Assembly (NCBI GenBank): GCA_009193035.1
Contig: SWDT01000227.1
Span: forward strand, 108,639-172,638
DNA length: 64,000 nt
Reading direction: 5' to 3'
Source: Halicephalobus mephisto
Taxonomy: Eukaryota; Nematoda; Chromadorea; Rhabditida; Panagrolaimidae
Within the stretch, counting starts at the first letter, position 1, and the number at the start of each line of letters is the position of its first letter. Below, piece by piece: positions 10,601 to 21,800 of this stretch. Below the pieces are notes generated by a model. The model did no database searches, was not told where the DNA came from, and saw nothing but the letters and a program-made list of their open reading frames with translations. The position numbers and the translations under genes are program-made.

Positions 10601-13600
10601 TAATTTGATTTTGTAAAAATTTCCGAACATTTTTAGGATTTTTCAAAATTAAAAAAATCGAAATTATTTAAAATCAAAAATTCTAAAATTTCTTAAAATT
10701 AATTTCAGGATAATTTTACAATAAAAAATATTTCTTATTTTTATAATTTGATTTTGTAAAAATTTCCGAACATTTTTAGGATTTTTCAAAATTAAAAAAA
10801 TCGAAATTATTTAAAATCAAAAATTCTAAAATTTCTTAAAATTAATTTCAGGATAATTTTACAACAAAAAATATTTTTTATTTTGTAATTCAATTTTGTA
10901 AAAATTTCCGGACTTTTTTTAGAATTTTTTGAAATTTTATAAAAATTTTCAAAATCACCTGAAATTAAATATCCTAAAATTTCCAGAATATTATGAAATT
11001 TCTGTCAATATAATTTCGTAACAAAAGTAATTTTTAATTTTTTTACAAAAGTATGATTAGACTTCGTTTTGCTGACGCCACAAAAAACAAAAAGAAAACT
11101 ATTGCAGCTGGACAGAGAAGCCAACAAAGACGCCCCGCACCAGGTTCTGGACCGGGACTGATTGTCCGACAACCCGATCGACGCACACGTGCTAATCAAA
11201 ATAATCAACCCAAAGTCAATAGTTTTCTATCTGAAAGGAAATGAAGGACAAATTTCTCGACAAATATGGCTTTGGAGAGAATTTTTGAGATCGGAAGTTG
11301 ATAACATTGCAATATTAAATGATAAATATTAAATTAATAAAAAACTAACCATTTTTTTCGCTGGAGAACTTGTTCTAGATAATCTTTCTCCATCTTCCTT
11401 GTTTGGGAAAACAGTCCCATCAATCTCCTCTTTCACTTTGATATTTCCATGAAGCTCGTTGTGCTTCGTCAGTGATCGCGGAGTCTTGCAAGAATAGGTG
11501 CATTGAGAACACTGAAAAACAGAAATAATTAAATAAAAACAAAGAAATATAAAAATATAAAAACAAAAAAATTAAAAAAATTAAAAAATTTTGATATAAA
11601 AATCCAAAAAATTTCCCGAGACGAATTTTCAAAACTAGATAATTTTAGATAATTTTCGATTTTTGTAATTTCGGAAATCTCCGGAAATTCTAGTTATAAA
11701 AACCAGAAATTAATTTTTGTTACGAAATTGTCCCGGAACGAATTTTGAGAACTTTCTAGAAATTTTAGGATTTTTGATTTTAGATAATTTCGAAATTTTT
11801 ATCATTTTTTCAATGTCCTTAAGATTTTGAAAGATTCTAGAATTTTTTGCAGGATTCCGAAGAACTTCAAAACCTCATAGATCCTGGGGAAATGTGGGAA
11901 GTTTTGTGGAATTTTAACGTCATATATGGAAAAATGAAAGTCGTCCTTACCTGAAGCTCCGCCTTGATTTTGTGTTTATTCTCGTGAGTGCTAAGTTTGG
12001 CCTGAGTAGTGGCTTTATAGGGACATAATTGGCAGCTAAAAGCCCCAATACCTCCAGCGACGAGTTCGCCGATCATCGATTGAGGTCCTAGAGCCGCTAC
12101 ATGTCTGATCAAATCCGACGGATCTTTATTCTCGGTTCTTAGGCGATTAAGACTAAAACTATAAATAAAAAAAAATCGATATATGAAACTTACAATTCAG
12201 GTCTTCCGAGTCTTTCTTGAACCATTTCGACGCAGTTCGGACGCTGTGATCGACGATTTGGATAATGCTTCAGAGTCACGTGGACCAGATACTGCCCGAT
12301 TGTCCCGAATTTCCTTCCGCAATGATTGCAGAATTTTCTTGGAGAAACAAATCTTTTGTCCTTGTTTACATCGTCTAGGATTGTCTGGATATGACTCCCA
12401 ACCTGAAGTGAAAAATTATTTATATTAAAATAATTGTAAAATCGGAAAATCACAACATAAAAAATAAAAGTGAATTTTACTACGAAATTTTCTCAACAAG
12501 AATTTTGAGAAATTTCTACACAGATGTCGGAGATAATTTATAATTGAAGTTAATCAAGTCTGCCTGATTGCGCTCAGTTACAAATGATTATGGAGCATCT
12601 GCGTAGTTTCCAAAACCTTGAAGAAAATCGCGTCGGGACTGTTTTGTGAAAAAGTTCATATATGACTTTTACGATACACGACTGATTTAGAAATTACACA
12701 AGATTACGAAATAACTACAGTCCAAAACTATACTTCCACAAGTGCTGCGAATCACTCGTAACTGAGTCCGCTTCATTGTGGTCAGTTCTGATTTCCAGCG
12801 CTTGTGTACATTGATAGTTTTATTCGATTTTTGAAAGTTAAAAAAGTTTACATGAGATTTTTAGAAATTTTTAAGGATTCTAGAAGCTTCTAAGATGTTC
12901 TAAAATATACCTAGTTTTGAAGCAATTATGGAAAATCCCAAAAATTTTATAATTCCACGAGATTCTGGAAAATTAGAAATTTCCATAAAACTTTCGACGA
13001 TTTCAAAAACTTCTGAGATTCTGAAGGATTCCAGAAATTTTTATGATTCTGAAGAATTTTCACAAGACTTCTGAAGCTTCTAGAAGATTTCCAAAAATTC
13101 CGGAATTTTCGAATTAGATTCTAGAAGTTTTTTTTTGAGATTCTGAAGGATTCCAAAATTCCTTAAAATTCTAGATTTCTTCGAAAACCGCAGAATCTTC
13201 GAATTGGATTCTAGAAGATTCTCAAGTTTTACGAAATCCTACTTTTTCGTAGAATTTTTAATTTTCGCAAAATCGAACAGAGCAAATAAACAAAAAAAAC
13301 AACTAGTCTCGTTCCCTCAGAAAAAGCTGGACAAACCTTGTCAGTCCGACGTCTCCTTAGACTTGAATTGCGGCTTTTTCGGTGTTTTTTCTGGTGACGT
13401 TCAAATCGGTTCTGTTGACGCGTTTTGAAGCCGCATTTTTTACAAAATAAAACAGGCTTTTCTGGCGGAAAGTTGAATTTGATAAAGTTTATTTTTAAAG
13501 GTTCGACATCCGGATCCATGGTTGAAACATATGAAATTTCTGAAGACTTGGGAAGATCCATCGACTTCGGTCCGTGAATCGATATATGATTAAGTAGGAA

Positions 13601-16263
13601 ATCCCTCGACGAAGCCCTGAAATCAGTTCATTTGGACCGTTATTCCACAAAAGTGCATTTTTTTTCGGTTTAGTGTTTTTGGAAGAAGAACAAAATCCAA
13701 TAAAACTATCAATGTACACAAGCGCTGGAAATCAGAACTGACCACAATGAAGCGGACTCAGTTACGAGTGATTCGCAGCACTTGTGGAAGTATAGTTTTG
13801 GACTGTAGTTATTTCGTAATCTTGTATAATTTCTAAATCAGTCGTGTGTCGTAAAAGTCATATATGAACTTTTTCACAAAAGTCCCGACGCGATTTTCTT
13901 CAAGGTTTTGGAAACTACGCAGATCTTTCACCATTATAACCACAGCTGTCAATTTTCGAATTGAACTTCGAATTCAAACCGAAAATCTAAGATTCGAAAA
14001 TCGACAGCTTTGGTTGTAACTGAGTGTAATCAAGCAGGCTCCATTGCGTTCAATAAGTGATTCGCGGCACCTGCGAAACGAAACCCATGATTTGACGAAG
14101 ACGTCTCAGCATGGATTTCTGAATTTTTAAAATTATTCTAAAACAATAATTGACTTCGACAACGATTTCTTTGACTTGCCATTTTTTCCACTTCATCAAA
14201 GTTCTGGAATTTTTCGGAAATTTTGATTCAGAAATACTTCAGAAAAGTTTCTTTGAGGTTTTTGAAGGCTTGAGAATTTTTTAAAAAAATCACAGAAGAA
14301 TCCAGAAGCTTCCATAGAATTCTAGAGTAATTTCAGAGGATTAGTTGAGATTCTGAGAAATTTCAGAAGCTTATTTGAGATTCTGGAAGAATCCTCAGAA
14401 GTTTATTCGAAGTTCCAAAGAGCTCCAGAAGCTTCTATAGGATTCCGAAGAGCTCCAGAAGCTTCTATAGGATTCTGAAGAGCTCCAGAAGCTTCTATCA
14501 AATTCTAGAAGAGCTTCAGAAACCTTTTTAAAATTCTGGAAGAACTCTAGAGGCCTTTATGAAGTCTCAGAAGAACTTCAGAAATTTATTTGAGATTCTG
14601 GAAGAGCTTCAGAAACTTCTATCAAGTCCCAGAAGAACTTCAGAAGCTTTCGTAAGATTCTAAATAATTCCAAAATTCTGCAACTTTAAAAGTTTCCACA
14701 AGATTCAGAAAACCCCCGGAAATTTCTGATTTGAAATGTCAGAACATGTCACTAGATTTCGACAGGTTATATAGAACCCGACTTCGGTTCTAGCCTGATA
14801 AAAATCATTCTCTAGTTTAATTGGCCCTTATCTGTCTTCAAAAGGTCCATCAATCAAAAATTTTCAACAATGGACTTACCGGAAAGAACATAGAGAACAT
14901 TGAAATCCGCAAGACCGAAAATGCCCCAATTTATGGGGGATTAATCTGGCAAATGTGTGAGTTTTGAACGGACACCAAGGACATGGAAAACTTCTTTTTG
15001 GTTTTTTTCCGTTATTTTTTAACATTCCATCAGATGAAAACGATGATTTTTTGTGATCAATTGATTTTCTTTTTCTCGTAGGAGTATGTTGTCCATGGAC
15101 TTTTTTGTGTTGTCGCATTGTTTTCCGATTTGTGCAAGAAAAATCGCAATTATGGCAAGGAAAAGTTTTATTTGCTCCATGTAGCTTCAGATGATTCGTC
15201 AATCCTACTCTGGATTCGAATTGGGCAGGACAACGGGGACAAGGAAACTCGTCCGAATACTGTAACTGTTAAAAATAAAAATTAAAAAAAGAAAATAAAT
15301 TTAAAAAAATAAATTAAAAAAATAAAATTAAAATAAAAATTAAAAATTAAAATTAAAATTAAAAAAATAAAATAAATTTAAAAAAATAAATTATTAAAAA
15401 AATAAAATAAATTTAAAAAAATAAAAATTAAAAAAATAAAATAAATTTTTAAAAATAAATTATTAAAAAAATAAAATAAATTTAAAAAAATAAATTATTA
15501 AAAATAAAAATTAAAAAAAGAAAAAATTAAAAAATAAATTATTAAAAAAATTCAATAATTTAAAAAAAATAAAGTAAATTTAAAAATAAAATTTTTTAAA
15601 AATAAAAAATAGATTATTTTCTAAATAATGGAAATTAATTTCTTTAATAATATAAAAATAAAATTTTTTATTAAAAATTGTTTTAAAATAAATCTTTAGA
15701 ACCTATTGAAAAGTTCAAAAATCTTTAATTTTTAAATTTTCTAAATTTTTAAATATTCGAAAATTTTTCATTTTGAAACTTTCGAAATAATTATTATTTA
15801 AAATCAAGAAAATTCTACTTACTCTGATTCCCGAAGGATCGGTGCACTCGACTCCGGCAGGAGTGACGTCGGAATCGTAGTCACTATCCAGGGAGTAGCT
15901 GAAGTCGTTGTAGACAGGGGCTTTCCTTTTCCGCTTCCCCAGACCCCCGACCACTAGGGATCGTTTCTGATTTTCCATCACGGATTCTTCAACAGGAGAA
16001 GATTCAGATTCTTCCAAATCCAAAACTACAGTTTCTTCTTGTTTTATCGGAAGATTCGGAACAATTACGACTTCGGAAACTTGAGCAATTGCAGGAGTTA
16101 CAGATGGAGAAATTCTTGTTAAATTAGGACTTGAGGCTGCTTGAACTACAGTAAGATGCTGAAGGGCAGGAGACCGGCTTCTTCCGTGGTGGATGGCAGC
16201 TACATCCAAATGAAATTTATTCCTTTTCGAACGCCTCAGAGCGTTGTCCGGATCTTCGGACAT
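7626..16263 (-). CDS. Large multi-C2H2 zinc-finger protein (about 20 fingers, REST/SPR-like)
   Basis: Predicted nuclear DNA-binding regulator. Nine exons on the minus strand join with continuous phase: 16263-15823, 15259-14880, 13616-13337, 12402-12194, 12152-11951, 11511-11350, 10145-8523, 8135-7914, 7868-7626 (1253 residues). Fingers run from FPCPRCPAQF in exon 2 to YSCSKCSFVC in exon 9; most have the short CxxC(P/S)(F/Y) knuckle typical of REST-like proteins. Finger 4 is split across exons 2/3, which supports that junction. Exon 1 (147 residues) has an acidic ESESSPVEES stretch, a basic GLGKRKRKAP patch and no finger. A Ser/Pro-rich spacer with KRKRQ lies in exon 7. The exon 2 acceptor has an alternative 6 nt upstream. 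The last intron (7913-7869) is 45 nt, in frame and stop-free. Size and finger number resemble nematode SPR-4-type REST-like proteins, but orthology is only a suggestion. An acceptor TTGTTCTAG precedes the ATG by four bases. Confidence 0.85.
10313..10515 (+). repeat. Inverted repeat pair 1, left arm (intron 6 of the zinc-finger gene)
   Basis: About 200 bp whose reverse complement occurs at 11635-11846. Matching cores include AATCTTAAGGACATTGAAAA against its complement near 11803-11826, and CGTTCCGGGACAATTTCGTA against 11731-11752. The arms enclose zinc-finger exon 6 (11511-11350). Confidence 0.8.
10571..10990. repeat. Tandem repeat, about 143 bp unit, 2.7 copies
   Basis: Units begin with TTTTACAATAAAAAATATTT near 10571 and 10713 and, diverged, near 10856. 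Copies 1 and 2 are almost identical. Located in intron 6 of the zinc-finger gene; noncoding. Confidence 0.8.
11053..11244 (+). other. Coding-like basic ORF inside an intron, unassigned
   Basis: A 63-residue frame on the strand opposite the zinc-finger gene, markedly richer in GC than the surrounding intron. It is basic and Q/R/N-rich (RSQQRRPAPGSGPG, RQPDRRTRANQNNQ). No signal peptide, domain or family was recognised, and no acceptor or promoter was obvious. It may be a small nested gene, part of a decayed transposon, or chance. The opposite strand has a TTTCCTTTCAG acceptor at its 3' edge but a poor frame. Confidence 0.25.
11635..11846 (-). repeat. Inverted repeat pair 1, right arm (intron 5 of the zinc-finger gene)
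   Basis: Reverse complement of 10313-10515 over about 200 bp with few mismatches. In the pre-mRNA the two arms can pair and loop out exon 6, a 162-nt in-frame exon encoding one finger. Confidence 0.8.
12598..12824 (+). repeat. Inverted repeat pair 2, left arm (intron 3 of the zinc-finger gene)
   Basis: About 227 bp, almost perfectly complementary to 13699-13924 (one extra G near 12640 and a few mismatches). Begins CTGCGTAGTTTCC and ends GATAGTTTTATT. Encloses exon 3 with its partner. Confidence 0.9.
13699..13924 (-). repeat. Inverted repeat pair 2, right arm (intron 2 of the zinc-finger gene)
   Basis: Begins AATAAAACTATCAATGTACA and ends GGAAACTACGCAGAT, the reverse complement of the left arm. 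Weaker homology to sequence left of the other arm resumes at 14014-14045 (GTAACTGAGTGTAATCAAGC), interrupted by the small palindrome at 13943-14012. Looks like a foldback-type element split by its spacer. Confidence 0.9.
13943..14012. repeat. Small palindrome nested in the foldback arm
   Basis: GCTGTCAATTTTCGAA (13945-13960) is answered by TTCGAAAATCGACAGC (13993-14008), enclosing about 32 bp. It interrupts the homology between the two arms of inverted repeat pair 2, so it was probably inserted later. Confidence 0.7.
14130..14700. repeat. Degenerate tandem repeat, about 30 bp unit
   Basis: Repeated GAAGAGCTCCAGAAGCTTCT blocks with ATAGGATTC-type spacers, clearest at 14410-14520, degenerating on both sides. 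Intron 2 of the zinc-finger gene. Confidence 0.75.
15262..15700. repeat. Low-complexity A/T tract in intron 1 of the zinc-finger gene
   Basis: Runs of AAAAAATAAA/TTAAAAA motifs with almost no G or C. Nothing else is visible. Confidence 0.9.
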
Positions 16264-18814
16264 GGATCTAGAACAATTGATTTTAAATTTGGAAAAATGC
16301 AAATTTTAAAAAAATCGAAAAAAAATAAAAATTCCAACATTTCGAAAATCCTACAGAAAGAAATCAGACATCTGGCAGGATCTCAGGAAGGAAATCTCAT
16401 GGAACATAAGGACATGGAAATCCCGCCAAATCCGATTTCGTCGAATTCGGTAAGGATGATGAATTGTAAATTTTTAAAAATTCCATAGATTTATAAGTAA
16501 GGTACTTTGTAAAATCCAATAAGGAAATCTCGCTAAAGGCAACAAAAAATAAATCCCGCGGAATCTTGTAAGAAACTCCACCCAACCTAATAAAAGAAAA
16601 CATTTTGGGATCTTGTGGAGATTACAGCTTACCAAACCCGTTAGGATGAAATCCCGTCAAAAACAGTAAAAGACGATGTACTACAAAATCCAATGAGGAG
16701 GGAATATTGTGGAATCGTATGTGGAAGAAATCTCATCTAACCCGATAGAGGAAATATTACAGAATCCATAGGTAAAAAATCTGACTAATTTGTAGAGGAT
16801 GATATGGTATTCAACTTGATAGGGATGCAACTTTGCCAAATACAGTAGGAGGGGATATTGTGGAAGAAATCTCATCTAACTCGATAAAGATGAAATATTA
16901 CAGAATCCATAGGTAAAAAATCTGAGCAATTTGTGGAGGATGATATGGTATTCAACTTGATAGGGATGAAAATTTGCCAAATACAGTAGGAGGGGATATT
17001 GTGGAAGAAATCTCATCTAACTCGATAAAGACGGAATATTACAGAATCTATAAATAAAAACTCCCTAATCCGTGAGGAATGATGTTATCCACATTCATGG
17101 GATGCAACTTTGCCAAATACAATGAGGATATCTCAAGGAATTCGACGAAAAGTAAATCCCGCGGAATTTTAAACGAGAAATTTCACCTCATTCTATAAAG
17201 GATAAAATATTGTGGAATATTACAGGGATGATATGTTATCCAACTTGTTGGGGACACAATTTCGCCAAATCCGGTGGGGGAGGAAATCTCGCGCAATCCA
17301 ATAGGGAGGAAATCAACACGTCTGCTCGCCGGTGGCGACGCGACGCACGCGATCGATCGATCACCTCTTTCTGCATTCTTCTTTAATTTGTTTTGTGTGC
17401 TTCTGGAGCAGCTTCCCGAGACATCTCGATCCATCCAGAATCAACATCCGGCCAAGGGAAATTCCAAAAAATCGTATAAAACAAGAAATTGATCATAGTT
17501 CACGAACTGCCACTTTTTTCTATTTTTAATTTTTTGGTTTTTTTTCAAAGGGAAATATTTAGAAAAGTATATAAATGAAGAGATTAAGATTAAGTGGGAT
17601 TAAAAATATTAAAATTACAGCTGATTGGAGGAAGAATAACCAAAACGCAACAAAAAACAATAATATACAAAGACAAGAGAGAGGAACTTCAAGCAACGAA
17701 GCAGTCACGGGTGGGGCGGACGGACGGACCTAGACTGCGCTCCGGACCCACTGTGCGTCCCCCCACGATCGATATTGAGTCAGCCTCACAGCTGTGCAGC
17801 GGCTGAACTTTTAGTCCTTTCAAATAAAGTGAATGTATGTCTTTCAGGTCTCCCAGAAAACGGGGATCGAATCGGGACAAATATAACCACTTTGATCAAA
17901 ATCCCTTAAAAAACAACTGTTTTAAATACATAAAGTAATTTATCGATTTTATTTGTAATTTAGTTTAAAATACAACAGCTGAGTTCCATCTATATTGACC
18001 ATTGTTGATTCTTTCGATGACGACTAACCAGATCCGCCCCCCACGGGGAACGAGGCGCACCAGACGGACGAAAGCGGGGGCTTAGAGTTGGCTCGGGACC
18101 AAGTCTAGTCGCTCGAAACGGCCAAAGAGGGAATTCCATCGACTGTTTAAAAAACCAAACTCCCCGATCAAACTATATCGAAATTAAACAAAAATTTCAA
18201 AGAATTTTAACAAATAAAAATTTAGAAAATATATAAGTTTAAAAATATATATCAAATTTAAACTTTATATATGAAAGTTATAAAATATGAAATTTTCGAA
18301 AATTTCAGAAATATATATTAAATTTTTAAAAACTGAATTACCTTCCAGAAAATCCTTAAAAATTAGAATTTCTTAGAATTCGATGTAAATTTTCAAAGAT
18401 TTTCGAAAATTTTCGAAAATTTCAGAAATATGTATTAAATTTTTAAAAATTCGATTATATTCTTCAAAATTTTGAAAATTTGAGAAATATTTATAAAATA
18501 CTTAAAAATTCGATTATATTCTGGAAAATTCGAAAATTTGAGAAATATGTATAAAATTCTTAAAAATTCGATTATATTCTGGAAAATTCGAAAATTTGAG
18601 AAATATATATTAAATTTTTAAAAATTCGATTATATTCTGGAAAATCCGAAAATTTCCAAAATTCTCAATTTTTTCAGAAGCATTTACTAGATTCCGGAAG
18701 ACTTCAGAATCCTCTACGAAATTTTTAACTACTTTAAAAATTTACTATTGTACTAATTTTAAAAATAAAAATTCCGTTTATTTTCGAATTAAAAACACTA
18801 CTGCTCCACGGTGT
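16264..18814. other. Intergenic: zinc-finger gene upstream region and hydrolase 3' flank
   Basis: No supported gene. A tandem repeat occupies 16690-17120. Three patches of unusually high GC stand out: 17310-17470 (with two GATCGATC motifs), 17700-17815 and 18030-18140. They may be promoter or noncoding first-exon material of the zinc-finger gene; no convincing ORF, tRNA or rRNA was found in them. AATAAA on the minus strand at 18782-18777, 33 bp past the hydrolase stop, is its likely poly(A) signal. 18200-18720 is AT-rich with short diverged repeats (AAAATTTGAGAAATAT). Confidence 0.6.
16690..17120. repeat. Tandem repeat, about 140 bp unit, 3 copies
   Basis: GAAATCTCATCTAAC recurs near 16727, 16866 and 17007. 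Units share GATGATATGGTATTCAACTT and GCCAAATACAGTAGGAGGGG. Relatives of the TTACAGAATCC element continue to about 17240. Confidence 0.8.
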
Positions 18815-20868
18815 CTAATGTTCGTGACAAGGGTCTCCGTTGCTTCCTGGTTTCGTCTTCTGTCCGATGTCTTCTTCGTTGTCGACGGTTTCTGAGATTT
18901 CCTGGACGATCTCGTTGAATTCCTCCGTGGCGTCGGCGTAGACATGATGACCAGCGGCTTGGATGACTCTGACATCGACGAAACTGTCTGATCTCTCTGA
19001 TTGGACTTCGAATCCAGGTCCAGCGTCGATCCAAGACCTAGAACCGTAGATAAACGTCACGGGCACCCTGGAATCAAGAGCTCCAATCCTTCTAAGCATA
19101 GGTCTCCTGGCGAAGGCGAAATTCTTCGTCATGCTCTTGAAAGCCAGTTCTCCCGTCGGTCTTCTGGCATTTATCTGGTAAATGTACTCATAAACAGCAT
19201 CAGGATTCTCGTTCAGGTACCGTCTCCCAAGATCAGGCCGAAATTTCTTAACAACCCCAGGACCTGAAATTCACCGTAACTAGATTCTCAATCCACAACT
19301 ATCAAAATTATTAATTTTTAAAATTTTCTACTTTTTAAACTATTTCGAAATCAATCTAAATTATTAATTTTCAGAATTCTCCAATTTTTAAAGTTAAACT
19401 ATTTCAAAATCAATCAAAATTATTAATTTTTAAAATTTTCTATTTTTTAAACTATTTCGAAATCGATTAAAAATTATTAATTTTCAGAATTCTCCAATTT
19501 TTAAAGTTAAACTATTTCGAAATTGTTAATTTTTAAATTATTTCGAAATTGATTTTCATCGAAAAATTTAATAATTGTCTTACCGTATGGTCCGGCGATT
19601 CTCAAAGTCCCTAAGGGGTTGAAGTAGGAGGCGATTCTGCTGATGGTCTTCACCCAGAGGGGGATCTTCATCTGTCTTTCGTAGTTGTCTGGTTTCTCAG
19701 GGAATCCCCAAGGATCGACGAGGACCAGATGCCGGACTCTACTTGGGTGTTCCAAAGCGTAAGAACTGGCCAAATAACCCCCGAATGAATGTCCTACAAG
19801 CACCATTTTTTCAATATTCATCGATTTTCGCCAGTCCTCGATGGATTGAACGTATTCCAATTCCGCCAAAGTCGCGTCTTCGTTGAATTTCGGTCTGCTA
19901 CTTCTTCCAAATCCTAAAAAACAAAAAATCCATATATCATCAAGCCGCAATTTTACCCAAAACACTCACCTAAAAGATCTACGGCGTGAACCGGTCTCTT
20001 CGCGGCCATAGAATCCAGATTCGCGGCCCACATGCCGACTCCAGCCCCGAACCCGTGGAGCAACACGAACGGGGTCTTGTTTTCGGGCACTTCTTCTGAT
20101 CTAACGGATATCGTATATACATTAGAGTTCCACAATCTGATCTGGAGGAACCGAGAGATGACTTTTGAAGTTACTCGAGAAAGTAAAGTTTTTTCTGCTT
20201 TATCCAATTTATTCTGATCAAACCGATCCCATCCAATCAAAGAACTGAAAATAATTATATTTTTACATATAAAAAGCTTCTTTACATTTCCATATATAAA
20301 AATAATAACTTTCTTAAGTTTTTATATAAAAAAAGATTTTTTAATTTCCATATATGAAAGTTGTTTCCTTGATATAAAAGTTTACTTTTGTAAGTTTCCA
20401 TATATGAAAATTACTTTTCCGGGTTTCATATATACAAAAACAATTTTTTAAAATCTACATATATGAAAATTACTTCTAAGGGAATTTTTTTATATAAAAA
20501 CTTATTTTTTTAGGTTTCTATTTATAGAAATAATAATTTTCTCAAGTTTTCATATATGAAAAAACAATTTTTTATATAGAAATTTATTTTTTTAGGTTTT
20601 CATATATGGAAGTAATAACTTTCTTAAGTTTTCATATATGAAAAAACAATTTTTTATATAAAAACTTATTTTTTTTAGGTTTTCATATATGGAAATAATA
20701 ACTTTCTTAAGTTTTCATATATGAAAAAACTCACAGCCATCTGGATCCAGTTCCTGTTTCTTGAAGAGCGATTTCTTTTTCGACTTGTTCTTCAATTTTC
20801 TGCCTTAGTTCTTCGTTAGCCGGACCTGGATTCTGGGGATCCATCGCCAAAGATTCAGAAGCTGTCAT
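18815..20868 (-). CDS. ABHD4/ABHD5-family alpha/beta hydrolase
   Basis: Family members act on lipids: ABHD4 hydrolyses N-acyl phospholipids, while ABHD5/CGI-58 is a lipid-droplet co-activator of triglyceride lipase. Exons on the minus strand are 20868-20735, 20244-19970, 19913-19584 and 19263-18815 (395 residues). Visible are the oxyanion-side [12 protein letters not shown], the nucleophile elbow GHSFGGY with Ser near 179, the family signature [10 protein letters not shown], and the acyltransferase-like HX4D motif HHVYAD near 352-357. The intact nucleophile Ser resembles ABHD4 and differs from vertebrate ABHD5, where it is Asn, so this is probably an active hydrolase. A CAG acceptor two bases before the ATG could be an SL site, or could join a distant 5' exon (a donor on this strand exists at 24145). 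Nematodes carry several paralogues, so no symbol is given. Confidence 0.93.
20260..20730. repeat. Cluster of TTTCATATATGAAA palindromes in the first intron of the hydrolase gene
   Basis: At least eight CATATATG-centred near-palindromes flanked by AAA/TTT occur at 30-80 bp spacing, with interleaved TTTTTATATAAAAACTTA and AATAATAACTTTCTTAAG blocks. The last units are near-identical tandem copies of about 80 bp. Confidence 0.8.
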
Positions 20869-21249
20869 AACTGAAACCGTACTGTCGAAGAAATCCAAAA
20901 AAAAATTTACATCGAAAATCGGGTTTTATAAAAACAAAAATATTAATTTTTAACGATTTTTAGGACAATATACGGTCGATTGAGTTAGGTTTTTTAAATA
21001 TTAATTATTTATTATTTTACGTGGAAAAATAAATAATTAATTTTCGATATTTTTCGAAAAAAATTGACTTACAAAAAAACAATCGCGAAAAAGATTTATT
21101 TCTGACGATTTTTAGCATCTATATAGTCCATCAAGCTTGATTTTCCTAAATTTTCATTGTCTAAGATTTCATATAAAAATAAATTACATTTTTTTTCGTA
21201 CATCAACTCGATTGAAAAATTTCAAAAATTACAAAAAAAATAATTTTCA

Positions 21250-21800
21250 ACGTCATACACAGTTAATTATAATGAATTTTCCTCAAATTTAAGTATTTGG
21301 GGTTTTATATGAAAAATGAACGATTTTTATAAATTTCAATATATCAACTCGATCAAAAATAAAAAAAACAAAAATTTGAAAAAATTTATTTTTGATTATT
21401 TTTCACGTGATATATATTCGACTATATTTGAATGTTTTTATTTTTTGATTATTTAGAGTTTTACATAAAAAATGAACGATTTTTATAAATTTCGATATAT
21501 CAACTCGATCAAAAATAAAAAAACAAAAAATAATTTTAAAAAATTTATTTTTGATTACTTTTCACGTTACATATACTCAAATATATTTGAATGTTTTTAT
21601 TTTTTGATTATTTAGAGTTTTACATAAAAAATGAACGATTTTTATAAATTTCGATATATCAACTCGATCAAAAATAAAAAAAACAAAAATTTGAAAAAAT
21701 TTATTTTTGATTATTTTTCACGTAATATATATTCAACTATGTTTGAATGTTTTTATTTTTTGATTATTTAGGGTTTTATATGAAAAATAAAAATTTTCGT
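21250..21800. repeat. Tandem repeat, about 158 bp unit, 3 copies
   Basis: AATGAACGATTTTTATAAAT recurs near 21316, 21472 and 21631, followed each time by ATATATCAACTCGATCAAAA and later TTGAATGTTTTTATTTTTTG. A partial fourth unit continues to about 21790. Confidence 0.85.

Noticed and set aside
17840..17885. tRNA T-arm-like GGGATCGAATC
   Set aside because: No matching D arm, anticodon arm or acceptor stem at the proper distance.
18030..18140. rRNA or tRNA gene in the GC-rich patch
   Set aside because: No cloverleaf, no recognisable 5S, SSU or LSU segment on either strand.
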